A stretch of 64,000 nt of DNA, from NCBI RefSeq assembly GCF_003363775.1, contig NZ_CP031376.1, positions 620,001 through 684,000 of the forward strand. The letters are read 5' to 3'. Source of the DNA: Spiroplasma alleghenense (lineage in GTDB: Bacteria > Bacillota_I > Bacilli_A > Mycoplasmatales > Mycoplasmataceae). A program made the position numbers and the translations under genes. Positions 1-14,820 of this stretch are shown here, in pieces (the stretch's first letter is position 1; the number at the start of each line of letters is the position of its first letter). Below the pieces are notes generated by a model, which saw only the letters and a program-made list of their open reading frames with translations, was not told the origin of the DNA and ran no database searches.

Positions 1-2405
1 TCGTTAAAATTTTCCAAATTTCTGAATATATTTCCTTGATATATAACAAATTTTTTATAAATATTGAAAATACCTTTTTGAATATTCAAATTTCTAACTA
101 GGTAATATTTGGCGTCTTCATAAGTTTTAAAATTCAAAAGACGATCATTTAAATAAATTTGAAAATAATTACTTGTCAAATATGGACTTTCTTTTAACTG
201 ATCAAAATTTGATGAAATCAATAAATCATTAGAAAGAACGCTCTTCTTCAATACTAAAACGTTTTTTATATAATCTAAATTTTCTTCAATAAATTCCTGA
301 TTATTTTTATAGTATGTATCATACAACATTTTAAATGTAGGTTTTAATAAATATTGGTAATTTTCGTTTTCCAGAGTTTTATTGAGACTAGTTAAAGCCT
401 CATCGCGGCTACCAAGTGTTTGCCCAAAACCATTTGTATATTCCTTTTTAGCATAGTCCTTGTATCTTGAATTAAAAATATCATTAGCATATTCATTAAG
501 TTGAGTTTCAAAATTTTCTAGACTTTTATCTTTTATTACCCGCTTTTTAGAATTCTCTTGGTAATAATTTATTTCCAATTTTACTTCACTAAATTTTTCC
601 GGAAATCTAATTATGTAATTTTTTAGTGCATTTATTGCTAATTCCTTTGAACTGTGAAGCGTGTTCATAAAAGTATAAAATTCTTCGTTTTTATTTGAGA
701 CAAGTGCTTTAAAAAATTGTTTTGAGTAAACGTATTTTGCAGGATTGTTTAAGTTAAATGAATAATTAAATATTGGTAATTTTAAGTCCATACCTTTAAA
801 ATAAATTTCCTGACCATTACCAAAATTTATTTTTAATATTTTGCTTTCAATCGTAGATAAAGATTGACTTAATTTTCATACTTTGGAAATTTCCTTAAAA
901 AATGGCAATTCACTAACTATAGGTAATTTTTCCACATTTTCTACAAATTTATTTATCACAATATTCAAAGTTTTTACCATGTCATTAAAATTTTTTTTAT
1001 TTGTAAGTTTTGAATTAAATAAACTAGGACTCAACAATAAATCTAATATGTCTATATTCAAAAAATCTTTATTATCAAAAATTTCACTTATCGGATTTTT
1101 TATTTCTTCAGTAACATTAACTATTAGAGATTTTTTAATGGCATCTTTAAATCTTTTATTAAATAAATTCATATTAACCTCATTAAAATCGTTGTTAGAT
1201 GATTCAATATTTAACATAATTTTTTTTAAAAATAAAAGTGACTTTTGTTTATTATTTAAGCCATCAAAATTATTTAAATCTTTTTCCTCTTTTTTTCGAT
1301 TAAAATTTAAGATATTGTCATCAGAATCTCATTCTGAATCTGAAACTAAATTAAAGGCATTAATAAAGTCGCTATAGTCAGAAGAATTATTATCAAAAAT
1401 ATCTCTTAGAACACTTCAACTTTTATCCTTTACATTTGGATTCTTCTTAAATTCAGTAAGAATATTTAAAAATTTAGATTGGGCTAGAATTGAGCCAAAA
1501 GCTGGACTTATTGATTGACTGTCTACAACTTCTCAGTTTGATAGTTTATCGCTAAAAGATTGCTTTCCAAGCTCACTTCATATTATTTTATCACCATAAA
1601 AATTTTGATTATTAGAATTAAAATTAATAACATAGCCATTCAGGGAATTATGAGATTTTCTAATATATTTATCAATGTATTTTTGAATTAATTTATTGTC
1701 AAATTTTTCGAATGGTGGAACTACATTATTTGATCAATGATAATCACCAAAACTAAAATTTTTAACAGTTTCTTTTTTAATGTAGTTTATTAAATCAACT
1801 TTTGTGTTGCATTCTATTTGAGAAGTTGAATAACAATCTGTTTGTATGCTTGATTCTAATTCTTTTCTCTTTTTATCGTTTAAAAATTTAGTTAATTCAT
1901 GTTTAAATTCAAATACTCCATCCTTAGCGCTTTCATCATCGCTTTGTCAGTATTTGATAGTTGATAAATAACTTTCGATTGCCTCTTGTTCGTTTCTAAC
2001 TGCATTTCCGTGAGAGTCTCGATAAACTTGAACAATTTTTGATTTGCTTGAATCATAAACTCTAGAATTTATTTTATTACTATCATCAATATCCAAATTA
2101 TCTAGATTTTGCAAAGTTTGCTTTTTTACAATAGGATGATCCTTTAAAATTTCTTCATACATTTTTTCTGATTGATAATTTTTATATATTAATCCCTTAT
2201 AGCTTGAAAATTCTGTATCATCTTCTGTATAAGGTTTTGTTAGACTTCTAGCGTACTCCTGAGCTGCATTTTTGGTTGAAAAAAACTTATCTTTAAAAAT
2301 GAAACCATTTAAATTGTCTTTTTTAACAACTGAGCAAGATGCTGTAACTGCTGCTGCTGATGCAATCGGGAGAATAGCACAAAGAATTTGTAAAATCCTT
2401 TTCAT
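1..2405 (-). CDS. large surface lipoprotein (3' end outside the window)
   Basis: At least 801 codons, open to the left edge when UGA is read as Trp. The first 24 residues form a lipoprotein signal peptide ending in the lipobox TASC, so Cys24 should be lipidated and the protein anchored on the outer face of the membrane. The rest is hydrophilic, Asn/Lys/Ser rich, without further membrane segments. A short motif, an FKD/YLND-like strand followed by an Ala-containing helix, recurs, for example near residue 37 (FKDKFFSTKNAAQEYA) and near residue 760; this kind of motif is common in mollicute lipoproteins. The start is fixed by AAGGAGAGAATAT before the ATG. It lies downstream of an ABC transporter operon but is separated from it by a terminator. 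Function is not recognised. Confidence 0.85.
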
Positions 2406-2603
2406 ATATTCTCTCCTTTTTAGTCTTTTGACTATTGATTATATAAAAATACAATATTAGGCAGCCAGTTATTCCAATTCAAATTATTTTCTCCAACCTA
2501 TCTTATAAAAGGTTGCAATTTATTGGTGCTAAATTATTATTGCACTTAATTTTTAAAATACAATATTTCATTTAATAATAATTAAAGTTGCTTTTTTAAA
2601 AAT

Positions 2604-2670
2604 TAGAAAAAAACAAAACTGATAAATAAATTTTTAATTAGAAATTAATTAAGTTGAATTTATTTATCAG
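2604..2670 (-). terminator. rho-independent terminator of the 2686-7414 ABC operon
   Basis: Inverted repeat whose outer arms are CTGATAAATAAA and TTTATTTATCAG, followed on the minus strand by a T-rich tract (TTTTGTTTTTTTC). It lies 16 bases after the ATPase stop codon. The rest of the 2406-2603 spacer shows only weak AT-rich inverted repeats and the ribosome-binding site of the lipoprotein. Confidence 0.8.
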
Positions 2671-2685
2671 TAATTTTATTTATTT

Positions 2686-3417
2686 TTATTTGTAGAAACT
2701 TGATAATTCTTCTAAATTATTTTCACCCTCAGCAATTAAACTATTGTGAATTTTTAAAATGCTTTGAGTTTTATTATCAAATTTTTTATCATAAAGTATT
2801 TTACCATTATCAATAATAATTAGTCAATTTGAAAGCAACTGAAGCTCATCAATTAAATGACTTGTAATCATAATTGTGATGCCTTCTTTATGTAATTTTT
2901 TAATAATTTCAATGAACTCCAATTTTGATTTAACATCAAGATTTGCAGTTGGTTCATCAAAGATGATTAACTCGGGTTTATAAATTAAAGTTGCTACCAT
3001 AATAGCTTTCTTCTTTTCTCCAGCTGAAAGATCCTTAAGATACGATTCACCAAGACTTAAAATTCCCATCATCGACATTAACTTCTGACGACTTGCATCA
3101 ATTTCACTATTTTTAATGCCGTATAATAATCCTACATATTCAACATATTCATTAACTTTTAAATCTAAAGGAATATTATTTGAATCTGGAAAAAACGCCA
3201 TTTTACGCAAACTATTGCGATCGATTAATTTGTCCCTAAACTTAACTGAACCAGTATCGCTTTTAATTTCCTTGAAAATAGTTTTAATGGTGGTAGTTTT
3301 ACCTGCCCCGTTCGAACCAACAAAAGCTACCAAATCCCCTTGATTAATTTTAAATGAAACATCCCTAATTCCGCTTCCGTTTTTATAGACCTTTCAAAGT
3401 CTTTTTACTTCTAACAT
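2686..3417 (-). CDS. ABC transporter ATP-binding protein
   Basis: 243-residue nucleotide-binding subunit that would power the two permeases encoded just upstream. Visible motifs are Walker A GSNGAGKT at about residues 34-41, a signature LSAGE at about 130-134, and Walker B with D-loop FDEPTANLD at about 153-161; a switch His follows in TSHL. The start at 3417 (MLEVKRLWKVY) is chosen because it supplies the usual first strands before Walker A and has AAGAAAGGTGATT upstream; a later in-frame start would cut into the fold. It begins 14 bases after the permease stop at 3432 and ends just before a terminator, so it is the last gene of its operon. Substrate unknown; the two ABC-2-like permeases suggest export. 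Confidence 0.88.
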
Positions 3418-3431
3418 TTTAATCACCTTTC

Positions 3432-5090
3432 TTAATTATATATTGATTTTCTGAAAACAAAATAACTACCGATTGCGATGCCAATAATAAAGCAATAGTA
3501 AAATATATACAAACTTCAGAATGGTACAATATGGATTTCTTTTAGTTTATCCACTAAATCATAATATGATTTATAACCTGCTTCATTATTTTGTAAATCT
3601 AATCAAAAACTATTACCTTCCCCCTCATCGCTTTTTTCATTAATAATTTCAGCTAAATTTGACTCACTGCTCTTTGAATAATTAACTTTGATAAAATTAT
3701 TATTCAAAGAATAATTTAAAATTGAGAAAGGAAAACTGCTGATTAAACCATCTATTATCAAAGAACCTGAAGCCCCTTGACTCATATTTTGTAATTGTGC
3801 CATTGGGTTAAATATTAAATTATTTTTTAAATTTTTGTTTATCTGATTGTTATAGTCATTAATATAGTTAGCTAAACTGTTTGAAATATTAAAAACATTA
3901 TTACTGAAATTTAAAATTAATCAAGATGAAAATACTGCCCCATAATTATGATTAAAGTAATTTCAAAGTTGTTCATTATATTTATACTGGTAATTATCGC
4001 TTGCTCTAATTAAGAAATCCTTGCTGTTATTATTTAGTAAAAAGATTTTTTCAAATAATTTGAAATTAGTTGAAATAAATTTAAGTAAATCCAACTCTGA
4101 TTCACTACCTTGATAATTTTCAATTAAATAATTTAAGCTCTTCTTGAAATTATATCTTAAGTAATTGTTGTAGTTGAAAAAATAATTACTATTGAATGGC
4201 AAAGCACTGATTGGATCATCTTGAAAATTAAAAATATAAACATTATCATTTTCAAAAGTTTTATTTATATTTTTAATTATTAATGGATATTCATCGCCCA
4301 TTTCTTCCATTGCGAAAATCTTTTCAAAGTTTGATTCATCATACTTGAAAAGGCTATCAAAATAATTATAAAAATTTTCAAACTCTTTATCTTTTTTTAA
4401 TACTTGATAAAAGTCAAAAGTCATTTTTAATTCTAAATTAGCTTGAACACTTCTTTGGGTAAATTCTAATTTTTCTGTATTATTTGAAAAAGCATAGGCA
4501 AATCCTGAAATTTGTGAAAAGGATACCAAAACCGTTAAGGTCATAGAAATAATTAAAGCACTAATATATTTGAAGGCCATTGTGGCGAAAATTGTAATAA
4601 CCATTACTGCAAGAACTATGAAAAAATAGAATAAATATGAATACAAATTGTAAAAGTAAATGAAATTATAATCACTTCAATAATTTATTGAAAAATCCAA
4701 AATCATTACTGATAGTAAGATTAACACACTAAAAACAAAAGCAACAAAAAACTTTTCTAAATAAATTACTAACTTATTTTTTCCTGATCGCAGTTCCAAA
4801 TTTATTTTGCCACTAGCAATTTGATTGTGAAATAATTCGACTATTAAAACAATTTGTAAAATACCAAATAATAGGACTTGGATAAATTTTTTTATTGCGA
4901 AGATATTTAAAGCTAATTCAATATTTTGGTTCTCGGGTTTGCTAGTTGATTTCAATAAAAACAAAAATAAAGCGGAGGTAATTAAACTTGAAAGAATAAT
5001 TTGCACCGCAATTATAATAATTATTGGTTTTCTGATTGTTGTTTTAAAATTATGTCAAAACATTTTAAAATATAAATTATTTGCTTTCAT
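3432..5090 (-). CDS. ABC-2-like permease, paralogue 1 (552 aa)
   Basis: Integral membrane protein, read through several UGA Trp codons. Hydrophobic segments sit near residues 25-45, 70-95, 110-135, 150-170 and 175-205; then comes a roughly 300-residue polar, Asn/Tyr-rich, probably extracellular domain, and one last membrane helix at the C-terminus. The same layout and local matches (NYG..[FY]SSW[LI]L.NF, FNP......MS, N[LI]ELR[AS]GK) occur in the 5783-7414 product, so the two are tandem paralogues and probably form a heterodimer driven by the 2686-3417 ATPase. The start is ATG at 5090, 28 bases after the small secreted-protein gene. Substrate not identifiable. Confidence 0.8.
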
Positions 5091-5118
5091 GATACCCTCG
5101 CTCTATTTTAATAGTTAT

Positions 5119-5730
5119 TTATCAAATAAAATCAATTTGTTTGATTTTAGCATCTAATATTACAGATGTAAAAGCTCCTGTTGAATATGCTCTCGAATAA
5201 CATGAAAGGTATACATCTCCTGTATCTTTGTAAATATAAACTTCCGGACTTATTTCAACTTTTTGAGTTGCTCAACCTTCTTTTCGCATAAATTCCCTAG
5301 TTTCAAAAAACATTATATAATCTCTTGCTATATATTGTTTATTTACTCCAAATCCGTCTAGATTTTGTGGTTTTTTGCCATTTTTGTAATTAGCCCACAT
5401 ATCCCCTTTGATTCCTAAACCTCTATATTGCGCGATACATTCATAACTTTCATTAAAATCTTTTATATTACCAAGAAAAACATTTCTAACTGATGTACCT
5501 TTTTTTCAACCCTGACTTAGAGCGCTTGCTGCAGTAATTTCTGCATAGTAAGAATTTGCCGGCGCAATAAATGTAACATCTCCATTACAAAGTTTTTTAT
5601 TTGTTTTATTATCTTCAAACTCAACATCAACTTGATTTTCACTTGATAATTTTTGAAAACTTGAAACTGATTCGGTTACAACTGGTGTAATCAAATTAGT
5701 AGAAATCAAAGCCGCTAGTAAATATTTCAT
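5119..5730 (-). CDS. small secreted protein within the ABC operon (203 aa)
   Basis: The N-terminus MKYLLAALISTNLITPVVTE looks like a cleavable secretion signal; there is no lipobox Cys, so a released or wall-less surface protein is more likely than a lipoprotein. The mature part is about 180 residues, with three Cys (roughly residues 48, 100 and 185) and no further membrane helix. It contains UGA Trp codons, which is why it appears broken under the standard code. It sits between the two paralogous permease genes with gaps of 28 and 52 bases, so co-expression with the transporter is likely; it could be an exported cargo or an extracellular accessory. I recognise no family. Confidence 0.75.
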
Positions 5731-5782
5731 AATACGTCCTCTTTTCCGGTATATTCTCTATACCTGACTTCATTGTACTCCT

Positions 5783-7414
5783 TTATTTTAAATATTTTTT
5801 ATTATATAAAAAATATCCAATTCCTAGCACAACCGATCCGTTAAAAATTTCACTAATATAAATTAATCAAACTGGCATTATTGCAACAAATGAAGCTTTA
5901 TTAACTAAGTCGTAGTAAGAAGTTACCTTCGAATTTGAAATGCTTATTAAATCTGGTTGAAATCCATTTTTTCTTCTTATTTTATCTTCATTTTTGATTA
6001 TTTCATTTAAAGTTTTTTCATGATCAGATTGATAATCAATTTTTATTCTTCCATTAATTGTTGTTCCAAATAATGAGTAATCAAGAATTTGGAATATATT
6101 GCTTAAGTAAATATTATCTGATTTTAAAATCATCATTTGCGACATTCTGGTTCAAGGATTAAATAAGAAGTTCGTTAAATCAGAATTATTATTATAACTT
6201 TGATAATTGTATAAATATTTTATCAAGTTATCTGAGATTGAAAAAACTGCCTTGTTGAAATTCATCAATAATCAACTTGAATACATAACACCATAGTTAT
6301 AATCATAGTATTCAAAAACCTCATCCCTTAATCATCTATTTCGCTCTAATAAATTCAAATTTTCTTGACTTGGTAAATAAAATGAAGTCTGGTAATATTT
6401 TTGATTTTGATTAAAATATTTAAAAATTGGCAAATATTTCATAGCCTCTTCATCATCGGATTTACTAATTTTTTCAATTAAATCTGGAAGCACTTTATTA
6501 AATTTGAAGTCATTTTTGAATTCAAAATAATTAAACTGTCCAATTTCCATTGAAGGCAAAGCCTTATAATCTGAATTTGTAATTTTGAATTCAGGATTGG
6601 CATATATCTTAATTATTTTAGTAAAACTGAATTCTTGTTCGGGTGCTTCTGAAAGACTAAAGTAACTCAAATATCTATCGTTGGAAATTCCTTGTTGATA
6701 GAAACTGATATTGGTATCTTTCATTTCCTCGTATAAATCATTTGATTTTAATATTCGATAATATTCTCAAGCGTTGAAAAATTCTCATTCCGCATTTGCT
6801 TGCACATAATTATTTTCAATTTTTTCTTCTGAGGAAAATAATGAGTAAGCTGCTGTTGCAAATGAGAGACCAAAAATTACTAAAATTAATATTACAAAAG
6901 CATAGGTAATTTTAAATATAAATGAAAATACTATAGTGGCCCCAATTAATATAAAAGCAAATAATAAAAAGTATAGATAACTTGAAACAGATCTCATGAT
7001 TAAAAAATTATAAGGATTCAAGCAACTAAGAATTAAATCGAAAATAAAAGTAATTCCGATTAAACTCCAAATTATTAATAGACTTGCTTGCAAGTTGGTC
7101 GCAAATACCACAATTGCTTTTTTACCAGCTCGTAATTCCAAATTTAAAATACCACTTTCACTATCCTTATGAAATAATTTAATAGCAACAATTAAAGTTA
7201 CAAATCCCAAGGAAATAATTTGGCCACCATTTTTTATAGATAAGAACACATATCAATTGGTGCTTAAATCTTGAGCTTGGCTTCGCGATGAATTAACAAG
7301 CAATAAAATCGAAAATAAAAAACTAATCAAAAAAAATGTGGCACTAGCAATGACCAATGATTTTAGTTTTATTGTACTTTTAATTTTTACTCAAAACAGA
7401 TTTATGTTATTCAT
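5783..7414 (-). CDS. ABC-2-like permease, paralogue 2 (543 aa)
   Basis: Paralogue of the 3432-5090 product with the same architecture: an N-terminal helix near residues 20-42, a cluster of membrane segments to about residue 215, a long polar extracellular domain, and a single C-terminal helix. Shared blocks include LNLELRAGKK near residue 95, YNYGVMYSSWLLMNF in the outer domain, and FNPWTRMSQMM. It is the first gene of the four-gene operon (permease 2, secreted protein, permease 1, ATPase). ATG at 7414 is the first in-frame Met; the ribosome-binding site is weak (AAGGAAATTGAAA). Function inferred as export; substrate unknown. Confidence 0.8.
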
Positions 7415-7466
7415 TTATTTTCAATTTCCTTAAACCACTTTTTTATATATTAATTATATCACTGCT

Positions 7467-7504
7467 AAACTAAAACAACCACTTTTAAGTGGTTGTTTTA
7501 GTTT
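7467..7504. terminator. strong bidirectional hairpin terminator
   Basis: Perfect 18-base inverted repeat with a 2-base loop (arms 7467-7484 and 7487-7504; AAACTAAAACAACCACTT and its complement). It ends transcription of the minus-strand membrane-protein gene, whose TAA stop (7503-7505) overlaps the first arm. Confidence 0.85.
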
Positions 7505-8753
7505 AAATTTTAGTTTTGATAAAAAATGTTAACGAAATTAAACCAATTGTAATTGATAGGATTGGAATGAAAACCGCAAATGTTGCTGGATAATTAAAGA
7601 TATCTTTGAATCCAATTCATAAAACTAATTGAATAATTATTCCAACAAATATTAATAATAACTGTTGATAAAACATAATTTTATGTTGAGGTAGTTTAAA
7701 AATTTTATTAATTAAAATCTTTTGTACAATTGTTGGAATGAATGTCACAACCGCGATTACTAGAACTACAACTGTTACTATATAATCTTGAGGTTCTGAA
7801 TATCTATGAAATACTCCTGGGATGAAAACTGAAATTCCAAACCCTGCTACTGCAACTCAGAATCAAATGTTATGGAAGATCATTTCGCGAAATTCTCGAC
7901 GAGTATAGATTCCGCGATAATCAAGTCAGTTGTGGAAGTGTTCGATTTCTTGGTAACTTTTATTTGAATACATCGCCCCAAATCTAAATACAATCGCGTT
8001 AATAGCTAAGATTGAAGCAATTGGAGTTAAGATGATTAGAAAAACCAAACCAGCAATCATTTGTGATTCATTGATATTAGCGTTACTAAAAGCTCCCCCA
8101 ATTTCATGAAGTTGATCGTTAACTCCAGGACTTAAGATGTTGGTCATAGTTGCACCAAACATGAATTTTAAAGCGGTAATAAATTCAAAAACGTGAACTA
8201 ATTTAGTATTAACAATTACTTTGTCATTGTGAGTTCCGCTTCAAGCTGTTAATAAACCTGATTCTTTTAAATTTGATTCCATTGGTAAAAAGATTATAAA
8301 TCCTATTAGTAAAAATACAATCGCACTAATACCAGCAATATAAATGATGAAACGATTGATATGACGAATCTCATCATAGCGATATTGTTTGGTGCGGTCG
8401 ATTAAAATTTTATAACAATAAATTCCTCCAAAGAAGAAAATAAAGATAGCGCTAATCGGAAGTAAAATTGTTAAAAATATTACAAAAGCTCCAAAACTTG
8501 AAGAAACCCCAATATTTAACATCCCATTAAATGAAAAGAATCCTAAAGCAAAGTATGCTAAAGAAAATGGATTATCAACATTACCCTCAACTCGACTCCA
8601 ATAATCTTGATTAATCTCTCCCCCATTTGGTCGCAATTGTTGGAAGACTTCCTCAACATTAATTGCTGGTGCTAATGAAAAAGTTGTAATTAAGCAAAAT
8701 AAAAATGCTGTTGCTGATGTTATTGTTGCAATTGTCAAAGCTTTATTACGCAT
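7503..8753 (-). CDS. polytopic membrane protein of unknown function (416 aa)
   Basis: About eight membrane helices. The first (residues 8-28) could be a signal anchor; a polar loop with PNGGEINQDYW follows, and helices continue to the C-terminus. Two halves look alike: a helix pair followed by a cytoplasmic motif of the form Y-x-E-I-x-H (RYDEIRHINRF near residue 125, SYQEIEHFHNW near 278), which suggests an internal duplication. The start has ATAAAAAGGAGAATTAT upstream. It starts 14 bases after the recD2 stop, so it is probably co-transcribed, and it ends in a strong terminator. No family recognised. Confidence 0.78.
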
Positions 8754-8766
8754 ATAATTCTCCTTT

Positions 8767-10974
8767 TTATCCTTGATTAATTTTTAATATTTTCTCTACT
8801 AATGTAGTATTCCTTGGCTTGGTAGTTTTGGCTAAACCATTTCAAAATGCTTGCGATCCACCAATTACATATAAATGTTCCTTAGCTCTGGTTATAGCAG
8901 TGTAGATAATTTTCTTACTTAAAAAATGGTTATTGGCACTTGGATCTAGAACCAGGATGACATTATTGTATTCGCTTCCCTGACTTTTATGGACACTAAT
9001 TCCATAACCTAAAGTCAATTCAGCAAAATTGGCATTTTTTAAATTAACATCTCGACCGTTGAATTCACAAATAGCTTCAACAAATCTGGCATTTTCAAAC
9101 TTCATTAAACCAATTATTCCAATATCACCATTAGAAATTTCTAAAACAGAATCATTTTTTAAGTACATCACCTTATCGTTTGTAGTTATTTTCGTCTCTC
9201 CCTTTTTAAAAATTTTACCACTAATTTTCGAATTTTTATTAAAATTTTCTTGAATTATATTATTTATTATATTAATCCCTAAATCTCCTTTATAGAAAGG
9301 TGCTAAAATCTGGACATGATTAATATTATTTACATCTTGTGTCGCGATTTTATTTTGATAAATTTTTATCATATTTTCAATGTTTTCTTGGTTATTATCA
9401 CTAAAAAGAAAATCTATATTATTTAGCTTTTTAGTCTTGAATTCTTCAGTATCCCCACGACTAATTCCTGCTGCCAACTCAATAATATCGTTTTGCTCAG
9501 ATTGTCGAAAAATTTTGTTTAGCGTAATAGTTGGAAAGTTTTTTGAAATAATTAAGTCTTCAAATAAATTCCCATAACCAACACTTGGTAGTTGATCCAC
9601 ATCACCAACTAAAACTAATTTCTTCGCTTGCCCTGTTCCTCTAAGGAAATCAGAAAACAAGTGATTAGATAACATGCTTGATTCGTCTAGGATGATTAAA
9701 TCCAAAAATATTGGATTTGTTTCGTTAACTTCAAAACTATCGTCACCACTTGCTTTTAAAAGTTTATGAATTGTTGTAGCTTTATAACCGGTTGTTTCTT
9801 GAATCCGACTCGCAGCTCTTCCGGTTGGAGCGGCTAAAGCAAAATTTTGTGAGCCATATATTTTTTCAAAAATTCTAACCATTCCATTAATAACCATGGT
9901 TTTACCTGTTCCTGGCCCTCCGGTTAAAATAATAATATTGTTATGGATAAAAGCTTTTAAAGCTGAGATTTGAATTTCATCATAATGAAAATTATCAATT
10001 TTAAAATTATTACCAATTTCTTTTTCTACTTGAGAAAGTAAATCTTCAAAATCAATTTGATTATTATTTAACAAGGGTTCGCGCTTTTTGATTTTAGCTA
10101 AGTTATTATTAATTAATTCCTCATCATTTCAACTTTCAAAAGAGTAAATTTTGTGATCATTAAAAATTAAAGATTTTTCTTCTTTACAATAAACCAAAGC
10201 CGCCATAATGGTATCATATGAAATTGCCAATCGCTTTTGAACTTCTTCGATTAAAATATTTTTTTTAGTATGAGTGTCGCCGGTAGTAAATAGAATATTA
10301 TTAATTGTCTCATAAACTCAGGCCCCCACTCTTTGAGGACCATATTGCTCGGCTCCAAAATATAACGCAACTTTGTCTACTTCCAAAAATGGTTGAAAAT
10401 TATTTTTTCTTGCATAATCATAAAAATTTGATTCTAGAATTGCGCTAATTTCATTTTTATCTTCGTGTCATTTCAACATTGATTGTAAAAAACTTACCTT
10501 TAATCCATTCATAGTAAAAATTTCAAGAAGTTCTTGTTCAGCATCAACTTTGCTAACAACACTAATGATTATTTGAGCAACTTTTTCAGATACCCCTGGA
10601 ACAGTTTTTATCAAATCGGGATCTTGACGAATTTTTTTAGCAGCGTCAATTCCAAGATTTTCAACAATTATTTGAGCGGTTTTAGCCCCCACAGTTGGAA
10701 ATAATCCTGAAGTTCAAAAAGCGATTGCCTGTTTAATTGTGGTGCTATCAGCCACTTTAAAACTTTGAACTTCAAATGATTGTCCATATTTTGGATGCTC
10801 ATCAAGAAATCCTTGAATTTCATATACCACTTTCAAGCGCATTTGTCCAATTGGGCCCTTAATTCGCATTTGTTGATTCTTGTTATTTTCATCTAAAAAC
10901 AAACCGATTCCCCAACCCATTTCGTTTATGAATAAAAACTTAATTAATAATCCCCTAAAAACCTTTGTATTCAT
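8767..10974 (-). CDS. recD2: RecD2-type 5'-3' DNA helicase
   Basis: 735 residues, typical of RecD2/YrrC, the RecBC-independent RecD-like helicases of Gram-positive bacteria. In order: an N-terminal OB-like region (1-95), helix-hairpin-helix motifs (VGAKTAQIIVENLGI and VPGVSEKVAQII, roughly 100-150), a winged-helix region, Walker A GGPGTGKT at 352-359, Walker B LIILDESSM, a superfamily-1 motif III GDVDQLPSVG.G, and the C-terminal KSQGSEY motif. Several UGA codons encode Trp. ATG at 10974 is preceded by AATCAAGGAGGCTATC. The parC terminator (11003-11036) lies just upstream, so a separate promoter or read-through is needed. Role: helicase in DNA repair or replication-fork processing. Confidence 0.93.
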
Positions 10975-11002
10975 GATAGCCTCCTTGATTATTATAAATA
11001 AA

Positions 11003-11036
11003 ATAAACCGCATTTAGTTAAATAAATGCGGTTTAT
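11003..11036 (-). terminator. terminator after the parE-parC operon
   Basis: Perfect 14-base inverted repeat (ATAAACCGCATTTA, 11003-11016, with 11023-11036) and a 6-base loop, followed on the minus strand by T-rich DNA. It lies 266 bases beyond the zero-frame parC stop but only 9 bases beyond the stop of the -1 frame extension. Confidence 0.85.
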
Positions 11037-11044
11037 AAGTTAAA

Positions 11045-11301
11045 TTAGTCTTCTTCAAATCAATCATCAAAGTCTGAGTCCTCATCTTTATTAAGTGGTT
11101 TTTCTTTGAATTGATCTAAATTCATTTTATTTAAATCGTTTATACCAAAAACAGGAGTTTTAATATCGTTTTTAGGCTCAAATCGAACTTTTTTATCCTC
11201 TTGAACCATTTTATCGCTAAAAACTTGTTTTTGCTTGTCTAAGGAATTAATCTTCAATTTCTCAGACTCGACGACTGATTTGGTATCTAATTTTTTAATT
11301 G

Positions 11302-11305
<4 letters not shown>
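11045..11305 (-). other. -1 frame C-terminal extension of ParC (possible programmed frameshift)
   Basis: Directly after the zero-frame stop of parC, the -1 frame is open for 86 codons (GTA at 11305 to TAA at 11045-11047). The last zero-frame codons read GAA AAA AAG TAA, so the heptamer A AAA AAG lies at 11305-11311; it is the slippery sequence used in Escherichia coli dnaX. GAGG lies ten bases upstream (11322-11325), a spacing at which Shine-Dalgarno-like elements stimulate -1 shifting in dnaX. The extension is very hydrophilic, Lys/Glu/Asp rich, and ends in an acidic tail (DEDSDFDDWFEED). Alternatives are a fixed frameshift or a homopolymer error (seven versus eight A). A TTG-initiated separate small gene is less likely, because no good ribosome-binding site is seen. 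Confidence 0.55.
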
Positions 11306-14798
<3,493 letters not shown>

Positions 14799-14820
14799 AA
14801 TTTCACACTCCCTTTTAAAG

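Noticed and set aside
1-2405. Fragmented or pseudogenised lipoprotein and permeases in 1-7414
   Set aside because: All internal stops checked are UGA in one constant frame; with UGA as Trp each gene is intact.
2406-2603. Riboswitch in the leader of the first lipoprotein
   Set aside because: Small AT-rich inverted repeats occur, but no known aptamer core could be matched by eye.
11060-11257. Independent 65-codon gene after parC
   Set aside because: It would need a TTG start without ribosome-binding site, and the same frame extends upstream exactly to the slippery sequence, so it is better read as the ParC tail.
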